Shown here: one piece after another, positions 1 to 5,486 of the stretch
Numbering within the stretch: position 1 is the stretch's first letter
How the letters are laid out: each line of letters starts with the position of its first letter
Assembly: GCA_030152675.1 (NCBI GenBank)
Contig: JASLIY010000318.1
Location: 1 to 7,878 of the forward strand
Source: Acinetobacter sp.
GTDB lineage: Bacteria; Pseudomonadota; Gammaproteobacteria; Pseudomonadales; Moraxellaceae
Length of the DNA stretch: 7,878 nucleotides
Direction: 5' to 3'
Program-made: the position numbers and the translations under genes
Notes under the pieces: model-generated
The model's input: only the letters and a program-made list of their open reading frames with translations
The model's database searches: none
Told to the model about the DNA's origin: nothing

Positions 1-1029
1 TGGATGTTCCCGATGGCGATTGTGTGCGGCAATACCTTTGTATTGAAACCATCTGAGCGTGACCCATCTGCTACGCTTTATATTGCACAATTACTCAAAG
101 AAGCTGGTCTACCGGATGGCGTCTTGAACGTGGTCAATGGCGACAAAGTGGCGGTCGATACTTTATTGCAGAGCCCGACGGTACAGGCGGTGAGCTTTGT
201 CGGTTCAACCCCAATCGCAGAATATATCTATGCCACTGCCACGGCACATGGCAAACGTTGCCAAGCCTTGGGGGGCGCGAAAAACCATGCCATCGTTATG
301 CCCGATGCGGATATTGAAAATGTGGTCAACTCGTTGTTGGGTGCAGCATTTGGTTCTTCGGGTGAGCGTTGCATGGCCTTGTCAGTGGCTGTGGCGGTCG
401 GGGATGAAATCGCAGACAAGATCATCGAAAAACTGACCGTGGCGATGAAAGATCTTAAAGTTGGACATTTTGCTGATAAATCAAATGATTTCGGTCCGGT
501 GATCACGGCACAACACAAAGCCAAAGTGCTGGGCTATATCGACAGCGCTGAAGCACAAGGTGCAAAAATCGTGGTCGATGGGCGTCAGATCGCACCAGAA
601 GGTTATGAAAATGGTTACTTTGTGGGCGCGACGTTGATTGACCAAGTGACTGCAGACATGACCAGCTATAAAGAGGAGATTTTTGGGCCAGTATTACAGA
701 TCATGCGTGTTGATAGCATGCAAGCGGCGATGCAATTGATCAATGATCATGAATATGGCAACGGGACCTGTATCTACACCCGTGATGGTGAGGCGGCACG
801 TTACTTTAGCGACCACATCCAAGTGGGCATGGTCGGGATCAATATTCCACTCCCAGTGCCAGTGTCATATCACAGCTTTGGCGGATGGAAGCGTTCATTG
901 TTTGGTGACTTGAGTGCTTATGGTCCAGACGGTGCACGTTTCTATACCCGTCGTAAAACCATTACTCAACGTTGGCCAGCAAGCGATGTACGTGAAGGTG
1001 CGCAATTTGCCATGCCGACCCTAAATTAA
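1..1029 (+). CDS. mmsA: CoA-acylating methylmalonate-semialdehyde dehydrogenase, C-terminal part (5' end outside window)
   Basis: This aldehyde dehydrogenase family enzyme oxidises malonate or methylmalonate semialdehyde with NAD+ and CoA, giving acetyl-CoA or propionyl-CoA, in the cytoplasm; it acts in valine and sometimes beta-alanine or inositol catabolism. The frame is open from base 1 and 342 residues are present; the family is about 500 long, so roughly 160 N-terminal residues are missing. Visible landmarks, counted in the fragment, are the cofactor-binding KPSERDPSAT (about 16-25), FVGST (66-70), the nucleophile in GSSGERCMA (Cys124) and EEIFGP (about 225-230). The ELGG glutamate of ordinary hydrolytic aldehyde dehydrogenases is replaced in ALGGAKNH (about 89-96), as expected for a CoA-dependent member. 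The C-terminal block with SYHSFGGWKRSLFGD is typical of this subfamily. The gene ends at TAA followed by a strong terminator, so it is the last gene of its transcript. Family assignment is firm; the physiological substrate is inferred. Confidence 0.95.
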   Translation, partial: WMFPMAIVCGNTFVLKPSERDPSATLYIAQLLKEAGLPDGVLNVVNGDKVAVDTLLQSPTVQAVSFVGSTPIAEYIYATATAHGKRCQALGGAKNHAIVMPDADIENVVNSLLGAAFGSSGERCMALSVAVAVGDEIADKIIEKLTVAMKDLKVGHFADKSNDFGPVITAQHKAKVLGYIDSAEAQGAKIVVDGRQIAPEGYENGYFVGATLIDQVTADMTSYKEEIFGPVLQIMRVDSMQAAMQLINDHEYGNGTCIYTRDGEAARYFSDHIQVGMVGINIPLPVPVSYHSFGGWKRSLFGDLSAYGPDGARFYTRRKTITQRWPASDVREGAQFAMPTLN

Positions 1030-1043
1030 CATAAATCCAAGCG

Positions 1044-1065
1044 TCAGCTCGATCTTTCGGGCTGA
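1044..1065 (+). other. Hairpin just after mmsA, upstream of the terminator
   Basis: TCAGCTCG (1044-1051) pairs with CGGGCTGA (1058-1065), with one G-U pair and a 6-base loop. No T tract follows it. It lies 8 bases before the main terminator stem, so the mmsA transcript would end in two adjacent hairpins. It may protect the 3' end or simply be chance. Confidence 0.4.
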
Positions 1066-1072
1066 GCCTATC

Positions 1073-1103
1073 ACGCCGTTTCCACGTGGAACGGCGTTTT
1101 TTT
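1073..1103 (+). terminator. Intrinsic (Rho-independent) terminator of mmsA
   Basis: ACGCCGT (1073-1079) pairs with ACGGCGT (1091-1097). The stem continues as TCC/GGA around an ACGT loop, with one bulged T at 1080. A run of seven T residues (1097-1103) follows directly, which is the classic form for plus-strand termination. The T run overlaps the TAA stop of the convergent iclR gene (complement of 1102-1104). There is no matching T run on the other strand, so this terminator should be mostly one-directional. Confidence 0.85.
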
Positions 1104-1851
1104 AGAGATTGACTAAACTTTCGAGTGCAGTTGCAGCCTCACGCAATAAGGGTTCAAAGGCTTGCAGCTCTTCGAGTGATTTACGGATCGTCGGCGCATG
1201 CACATAGAGACAGGCGATGATATTGCCTTGTTTGAGGATCGGCACTGAGCAGGCGACCATGCCGGCGATAAACTCTTCATTATCAGTGCCGAGCTGTTTT
1301 TCATAGATCTCAGCCAGATGTGTATCGAGACGATCAATATGGGTCATGGTGTTCTTGGTCATTTGCGCGATCGGCAGTTGTGCCAAGACTTTTTTACGCC
1401 GTGTCGGTTCCAAGAAACTCAGGAATAACTTACCGCTTGAACTGCACCACAGCGGTACGGTCGAGCCAACGGGCAAATACACCTGTAGCGGCCAATTGGT
1501 TTGCACCCGATCGGTATACAGCATTTGGTTGTTGCTGAGGATGGCGATGCCGCAGGTTTCTCCGATCTGATCGGAAAGCTTTTGCAGGATGGCGAGACGT
1601 TCAATCTTGCGTGGTTCTTGTTCCCAAGTACTCATCAGCCATTTATAGGTTCGATCGCCGACCACAAAGCCACCATAGGTATCGCATTTCACAAATCCCT
1701 CTTGTTCCAAGGTCTGAAGTAGGCGATGGATACTGGGTTTGGGAATATCAAGATCTACGGCGAGGTCGAGCGGAGAGGGCGGGTATTTTGCAGTTGCAAT
1801 GGTTTCTAAAATATCGAGTACCCGTGTAATCGATGATCCTTTTTTTTTCAT
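1102..1851 (-). CDS. IclR-family transcriptional regulator
   Basis: This is a 249-residue cytoplasmic DNA-binding regulator of the IclR family, whose members usually control catabolic operons in response to a small metabolite. An N-terminal winged helix-turn-helix occupies about residues 5-68, with the recognition region around DLAVDLDIPKPSIHRLLQTL. It is followed by the IclR effector-binding domain (about 80-245), recognisable by GETCGIAIL, PLWCSSSGKLFLSFL and the EEFIAGMVACSVPI segment. The length is normal for the family. The start at 1851 is preceded by no clear Shine-Dalgarno sequence, and codons 2-4 are an uninterrupted A9 run. It converges on mmsA and shares the intergenic terminator region, so it could regulate mmsA or the valine genes, but position alone does not prove this. 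The ligand is unknown. Confidence 0.93.
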   Translation of the reverse strand: MKKKGSSITRVLDILETIATAKYPPSPLDLAVDLDIPKPSIHRLLQTLEQEGFVKCDTYGGFVVGDRTYKWLMSTWEQEPRKIERLAILQKLSDQIGETCGIAILSNNQMLYTDRVQTNWPLQVYLPVGSTVPLWCSSSGKLFLSFLEPTRRKKVLAQLPIAQMTKNTMTHIDRLDTHLAEIYEKQLGTDNEEFIAGMVACSVPILKQGNIIACLYVHAPTIRKSLEELQAFEPLLREAATALESLVNL

Positions 1852-1881
1852 ATCTATCGAATATCAAATAGGTCGAACCTG

Positions 1882-1915
1882 ATTATAGTAGACGGCGTGC
1901 TAATTTTATAGTCAA
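1882..1915 (-). promoter_or_regulatory. Candidate iclR promoter and possible operator
   Basis: On the minus strand a perfect TATAAT lies at 1882-1887, about 30 bases upstream of the iclR start. TTGACT lies at 1910-1915, giving a long 22-base spacer, or 19 bases if TACTAT (1885-1890) is the -10 element. Just downstream of the -10, at 1870-1880, is AGGTCGAACCT, a small inverted repeat (AGGT/ACCT). It would sit near the transcription start, where an autoregulatory IclR protein might bind. The promoter is moderately supported; the operator is speculative. Confidence 0.45.
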
Positions 1916-2013
1916 TGCCGCTGCAGTCATTTTATTTATGCATGCTGCAATCTAATTATATTGTTTTTATTGGTTTTTTAGGACTGTGGTGCTTGGGGTT
2001 TAGCCGCATCTTA

Positions 2014-2115
2014 ATGCCAGTTCGTTAAGGATTTTGAAGTGAATTTCCATGCTGTTTTTTTAATAAACGTATTTCAGCATGAGAGATGAGAAGGGATTGC
2101 TTAACAGACTGGCAT
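2014..2115. repeat. 102-base nested imperfect inverted repeat between iclR and the racemase gene
   Basis: A 16-base outer arm at 2014-2029 (ATGCCAGTTCGTTAAG) pairs with 2100-2115 (CTTAACAGACTGGCAT), with one mismatch and one G-U pair. Inside it, CATGCTG (2048-2054) pairs with CAGCATG (2075-2081) around a T-rich loop. No T tract follows on either strand and I see no flanking target-site duplication. It lies 18 bases past the racemase stop, so it may form the structured 3' end of that minus-strand transcript. It could also be a small intergenic palindromic element. Confidence 0.5.
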
Positions 2116-2133
2116 GAGGGTTAGGGTGAGTTA

Positions 2134-2874
2134 TTAGGTTCGTTGCTGTGTTGATGCTGCATCGAGCTCGTTGATTGATTCATTTCGATCTAGGGCAAAA
2201 TCAACGGCTGCTTTTGCATGAATGCTGGTTGTATCGAACAAGGGCACAGAAAACTGAACATCTCCGATGAGCATACAAATCTCGGTACAGCCGAGAACGA
2301 TGCCTTGCGCACCTGCTGCGATTAAATCCTCCACGATATCAATATATTTCTGCCTAGATGTAGGGTCAATTATCCCGACACATAGCTCCTCATAAATAAT
2401 CTGATGTACCGTATCTCGATCTTGTTTCTCGGGGATCAGAACATCAATTCCTTGTTGTACAAGCTTGTTTTTATAAAAATCTTGTTCCATGGTAAACGCC
2501 GTACCGAGTAATCCGACTTTATGGATATGCTGCTTGAGGATGTCTTGGGCGGTGGCATTGACGATATGGATTAAGGGAATTGAAATCGATGCTTCAATCT
2601 GATCGGCAATGTTATGCATGGTATTGGTACAGAGCAGGATGCAATCGGCTCCTGCTTGTTCGAGTTTGAGCGCTTGCTCACTTAGATAGGCACCAGCTTG
2701 TTCCCATAAGCCAAGTTGTTGTAATGCCGCGACCTCTGAAAAATCAATACTCACCAAAATCACTTTGGCCGAGTGCAGTTTACCCAGTTGGGTCTGAATC
2801 ATTTTATTGATGTGTTGGTAATATAAGTCTGTTGACTCCCAACTCATGCCGCCTAATAAACCAATCGTTTTCAT
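2134..2874 (-). CDS. Aspartate/glutamate racemase family protein (YgeA/RacX-like)
   Basis: This is a 246-residue cytoplasmic amino-acid racemase of the PLP-independent Asp/Glu/hydantoin racemase superfamily. It probably interconverts L and D forms of aspartate, glutamate or another amino acid. The N-terminal MKTIGLLGGMSWEST is the hallmark of the aspartate racemase branch. The two active-site segments are LCTNTMH (about 81-87) and LGCTEI (about 194-199, Cys196). In this alignment the first catalytic position is Thr83 rather than Cys, as I recall for E. coli YgeA, which uses a Thr/Cys pair. Length is normal. The start at 2874 is supported by AGGT seven bases upstream (complement of 2882-2885). 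It appears to be a single-gene unit, with 245 bases to the gene behind it. The specific substrate cannot be read from the sequence; D-amino-acid supply for the cell wall or signalling is inference. Confidence 0.9.
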   Translation of the reverse strand: MKTIGLLGGMSWESTDLYYQHINKMIQTQLGKLHSAKVILVSIDFSEVAALQQLGLWEQAGAYLSEQALKLEQAGADCILLCTNTMHNIADQIEASISIPLIHIVNATAQDILKQHIHKVGLLGTAFTMEQDFYKNKLVQQGIDVLIPEKQDRDTVHQIIYEELCVGIIDPTSRQKYIDIVEDLIAAGAQGIVLGCTEICMLIGDVQFSVPLFDTTSIHAKAAVDFALDRNESINELDAASTQQRT

Positions 2875-3018
2875 GACAGATACCTATTGATTAAATGATT
2901 AAACCCAAGTCATTTATTGGTGGTTTTGATACAGAAAATTTAGAATAAAAACAGACCATATTCAAGCGATTTGTTGTGCTGAGATTGGGGTGAGTGTTGT
3001 AGTAGTCAACTAAAAATG

Positions 3019-3067
3019 GCTACGTTTAGCAGTATCACGTTGCATCCGAGACTGGATGCAACGTGAT
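3019..3067 (-). terminator. Probable 3' hairpin/terminator structure of the ppk2 transcript
   Basis: A perfect 14-bp inverted repeat, ATCACGTTGCATCC (3034-3047) with GGATGCAACGTGAT (3054-3067), encloses a 6-base loop and lies 53 bases past the stop of the minus-strand ppk2 gene. No T run follows it directly. Read on the minus strand, a second tiny hairpin (complement of 3019-3030, arms GCTA/TAGC) comes next, and then a five-T run (complement of 3012-3016). Together they could end transcription, or the strong stem may act as an RNA-stabilising element. The inverted repeat is certain; its function is inferred. Confidence 0.55.
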
Positions 3068-3094
3068 CGGTGCTGGAGGGATGTTAAAGCACCG
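3068..3094. repeat. Second hairpin adjoining the 14-bp inverted repeat
   Basis: CGGTGCT (3068-3074) pairs with AGCACCG (3088-3094) around a 13-base loop. It directly abuts the 14-bp inverted repeat at 3034-3067, so the ppk2 transcript downstream of its stop would fold into two consecutive stem-loops. Neither is followed at once by a T run. Confidence 0.45.
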
Positions 3095-3119
3095 GCAGTA
3101 ACGGCCTGTATGGCAGGAA

Positions 3120-4652
3120 TCAAGTACCTAGCTGCGAACTGTTTTGCTCCAAGCGTTCTAAGATGGTACTCAGCACTTGAATCCGCGCGGTGTATTTATC
3201 ATCGGTGGCGACCACGTGCCACGGGGCGTACTCAGTACTGGTCTGTTGCAGCATGTCTGAGGCGGCTTGGATATATTCATCCCAGTGCTCGCGGTTACGC
3301 CAGTCGTCTTCGGTGATCTTAAAATACTTCTGCGGTGTATTTTGACGATGCTCAAAGCGCTTGAGTTGCTCATCCTTAGAAATTGATAACCAAAATTTGA
3401 TCACCACGGTGTTGTATTGGGAGAGGCATTTTTCAAAGTTGTTGATCTCGCCATAACTGCGTTGCCATTCCTCAGCAGAAATAAAGTTCTCGACCCGTTC
3501 CACCAACACCCGACCATACCAACTGCGATCAAAAATATTGATACTGCCATCGACCGAAAGCTTGTTCCAAAACCGCCATAAATAGGCCCGTTGTCGCTCA
3601 TGCAGTTCAGGCGCAGAAATACTGTGAATGTGATATTCACGGGGATCGAGATAGCGAATGATGCGTTTGATCGATCCGCCTTTACCGGCTGCATCCATCC
3701 CTTCAAACAATAAAATGATCTGTCTCGGTTCGTAGCGCAGTGCATGTGCTAACCGTTTCTCTAACTTTTTCAGGGTTTTCTTATAGTCTTTCTTGGGCAT
3801 CTGTTCTTGGCTGGGATGCAACAGTGCACGATGTAATGGGGCTGCCTGAAAGGGAGCAGGCTCATGACCGCGTTTGTGCTTGAGCTTGGGTAAAACTTGT
3901 TGTACTGGCGCATCATTTTGTTTCAGCATGTCTAACTGGCGTGTGTCCGCTTGGAGCGTGGCCTGTTGTAAGGTCTTGAGCACCTGTTGGGCAAATTCAA
4001 AGTTTCTGAGCTTTTCGTTTTCCCCATCAATGATGATCCAGTCTGAGGTGAAACGCTGACGAATATCTTGGATATCGTCATAAAGCTTTTTATTGCGCCA
4101 GTTGGAGAGTGGGAAGTTGTCCCAAGAGAAATCCGGCACTCGCTGTAGGGCTTTGGCCAAGTCCAAATGGCGAATGCGTTTTTGCGTGGTCTCCAAGGAC
4201 AGGTCAAACCAAATTTTCACGATATCAGTGCCGTTGTCTTGAAGATAACGCTCAAAGCGTTGCATTTCATGCTGATAGCGCTGGAAACTGGCTTCAGAAA
4301 TGGCTTCCTGACCATACAGCACCGAGGCCAATAAGTCGGTATACCAATTGCCAAAAAAGAGTTTCATTTCGCCATGACTGGGCAAGTCCGCCACATAAGG
4401 ATGCCAAAACAACATCTTGGAGTGGATCTCATTGGGAATATCGGCTTTGACATAGAGATAGCGAGGGTCCATCCATTCGCGCAGTTGCTTAATCGCCTCA
4501 CTTTTCCCCGCAAATTCAATTCCACCGACCAAGATCAATACGCTGCGTGCATTGGCCTGACCGCGGGTATTCTTGAGCGCGTATTGTGCCTCAATCAGAT
4601 CTAGCGACAATTGCGTTGTGGCACGTTTCATCGCGGCCTTATTTTTCTTCAT
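3120..4652 (-). CDS. pap: Two-domain PPK2: polyphosphate:AMP phosphotransferase
   Basis: This cytoplasmic enzyme transfers phosphate from inorganic polyphosphate to AMP, giving ADP, and so couples polyphosphate stores to nucleotide energy charge. The 510 residues contain two PPK2 domains (about 10-235 and 284-500) joined by a basic, glutamine- and proline-containing linker. The C-terminal domain is intact: Walker A in FEGMDAAGKGGSIK (316-329), the RYLDPREY segment (333-340), the lid-like YLWRFW (357-362) and the Walker B-type FDRSWYGR (374-381). The N-terminal domain keeps only a degenerate loop (GGIEFAGKSEAIK, 43-55) and lacks the DRSWYGR motif. This two-domain arrangement matches the family that uses AMP. 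The start at 4652 has a weak ribosome site; an in-frame ATG at 4631 (codon 8) has AAGG five bases upstream and may be the true start. No operon partner lies close on either side. Confidence 0.93.
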   Translation of the reverse strand: MKKNKAAMKRATTQLSLDLIEAQYALKNTRGQANARSVLILVGGIEFAGKSEAIKQLREWMDPRYLYVKADIPNEIHSKMLFWHPYVADLPSHGEMKLFFGNWYTDLLASVLYGQEAISEASFQRYQHEMQRFERYLQDNGTDIVKIWFDLSLETTQKRIRHLDLAKALQRVPDFSWDNFPLSNWRNKKLYDDIQDIRQRFTSDWIIIDGENEKLRNFEFAQQVLKTLQQATLQADTRQLDMLKQNDAPVQQVLPKLKHKRGHEPAPFQAAPLHRALLHPSQEQMPKKDYKKTLKKLEKRLAHALRYEPRQIILLFEGMDAAGKGGSIKRIIRYLDPREYHIHSISAPELHERQRAYLWRFWNKLSVDGSINIFDRSWYGRVLVERVENFISAEEWQRSYGEINNFEKCLSQYNTVVIKFWLSISKDEQLKRFEHRQNTPQKYFKITEDDWRNREHWDEYIQAASDMLQQTSTEYAPWHVVATDDKYTARIQVLSTILERLEQNSSQLGT

Positions 4653-4821
4653 TTTCGGGTACTCAATATTAAGAGGTTGTCATCAAATTTTGCTTTATGC
4701 CATTGGCGCATTTGGGCGATGTATGCTGCTGCCCAGACTGACCTTGAGCAGCACCAAATACGCGATGCAGGGCTTGGATTAAAATCCGATGCCACAAGAG
4801 CAAGTTTATAGGGTCGCTATA

Positions 4822-4934
4822 TTGCTTAGGCATCGTGAATATTAGTTTAAAACAAAAAACATTATAAACAATATCTATTAAATTATAGGTGAGGCATGAA
4901 AATATTTCATCTTTGTTTTAAAAAATCTAAGCAA
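4822..4934. repeat. Nested inverted repeats around a candidate small ORF
   Basis: The outer arms are TTGCTTAG (4822-4829) and CTAAGCAA (4927-4934). The inner arms are TTTAAAACAAA (4846-4856) and TTTGTTTTAAA (4912-4922). At the inner end lies ATGAAA-ATA-TTTCAT (4896-4910), which includes the candidate start codon of the small ORF. The arms are AT-rich, so chance pairing is likelier than for the GC-containing repeats elsewhere. The ordered nesting is still notable. Confidence 0.35.
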
Positions 4935-4976
4935 ACAACAAAGTTGATTAAAATGATCAGGTATTATTTTTCATGA
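4896..4976 (+). CDS. Possible small basic peptide, 26 codons (speculative)
   Basis: An ATG at 4896 is preceded by AGG six bases upstream within AGGTGAGG, a good Shine-Dalgarno match that stands out in this AT-rich gap. The frame runs 26 codons to TGA. The product would start MKIFHLCFKKSK and end in MIRYYFS, rich in Lys and aromatic residues. I recognise no family. It lies about 510 bases before tetR, and the gap makes a simple leader-peptide role less likely. Short ORFs are common by chance in AT-rich DNA, so the main argument is the ribosome site alone. Confidence 0.2.
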   Translation: MKIFHLCFKKSKQTTKLIKMIRYYFS

Positions 4977-5369
4977 CAAGTCAGCTGTTTTTTAAAATAA
5001 GAGTAAAAGCTCTAATTAATACTGAAAACTTTATATGTTACACAGTCGGTCTGTGCGGATGCTTAATAAACATTCTAATTTTTTTGAGCTGAATGGCGCT
5101 TGATTTAATTTAATTCTATGATTTTTTGAATTTTTATTTATTGATTTAGTGCTGCTGAGCGCTTTCTTGTCCTGATATATTCGTTGTTTTAGTGTTTAAA
5201 TGACAAATGCATCACATTTTTATTTGTGGTCAATATTCTATTTTTGGGAAAGGTCTAAAATAAAAAAATGTAATCGGGCTTATGTGGTTTTGTTCTGAGC
5301 GCCTTATTTTAAAAGTGTTTCAGTAGTTATTTAATTTTTTTTGACGCAACAGTTTAAAATAAAGCCTTA

Positions 5370-5421
5370 AAATATTTTGACCCCTTGATAAAATTTATAT
5401 ATGTTGGTTTGAAATATTTTG
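5370..5421 (+). promoter_or_regulatory. Candidate tetR-operon promoter and repeated regulator site
   Basis: TTGACC (5377-5382) and TATGTT (5400-5405), 17 bases apart, form a plausible promoter that would start transcription near 5412. AAATATTTTG occurs twice, at 5370-5379 over the -35 element and at 5412-5421 near the start. The copies are exactly 42 bases apart, about four helical turns. Such phased copies around a promoter are what a repressor operator would look like, but AT-rich words recur by chance. A TATAAT at 5462-5467 is an alternative -10 element; it would leave only a few bases before the ribosome site. Confidence 0.3.
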
Positions 5422-5486
5422 TGATTTTCTATTTTAATTATTTTAGATGTTTCTCATTATTTATAATGTCCTGAGGGGAAAGTGCA

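Larger units (their letters stand above)
4653..5486. other. 834-base intergenic region, mostly AT-rich, between divergent ppk2 and tetR
   Basis: No large gene is convincing here. The part next to ppk2 (to about 4820) is of more balanced composition and presumably carries the ppk2 leader and promoter, though I could not settle on a promoter. From about 4830 to 5470 the sequence is strongly AT-rich. It contains a possible 26-codon ORF (4896-4976) inside inverted repeats, a short hairpin CACAG/CTGTG (5041-5055), two copies of CTGAGCGC exactly 140 bases apart (5155 and 5295), and the control region of the tetR operon. It may also be a xenogeneic-silencer or nucleoid-protein target, as AT-rich gaps often are; that is inference. 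Confidence 0.6.

Noticed and set aside
228..524. 98-codon open frame on the minus strand inside mmsA
   Set aside because: It lies wholly antisense to a strongly conserved dehydrogenase region and its product shows no recognisable domain.
1320..1829. Several 60-75 codon plus-strand open frames across iclR
   Set aside because: They overlap one another and the well-supported IclR frame, with no recognisable domains; they are shadows of the real gene.
2014..2115. Nested inverted repeat as a complete MITE or insertion-sequence remnant
   Set aside because: There is no flanking target duplication and no transposase fragment, so it is kept only as an unexplained structure.
3056..3316. 86-codon plus-strand frame starting within the hairpin region and running into ppk2
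   Set aside because: Most of it is antisense to conserved PPK2 sequence, its product is Arg/Trp/Tyr-rich without a recognisable domain, and the start falls in an inverted repeat.
4573..4811. Two overlapping plus-strand frames of 66-69 codons running out of ppk2 into the gap
   Set aside because: They start antisense to the ppk2 N-terminus and have no recognisable domain; open frames of this length are expected by chance.
5462..5467. TATAAT as the main tetR -10 element
   Set aside because: The spacing would start transcription at about the Shine-Dalgarno sequence, and no good -35 lies at the right distance; it is kept only as an alternative.
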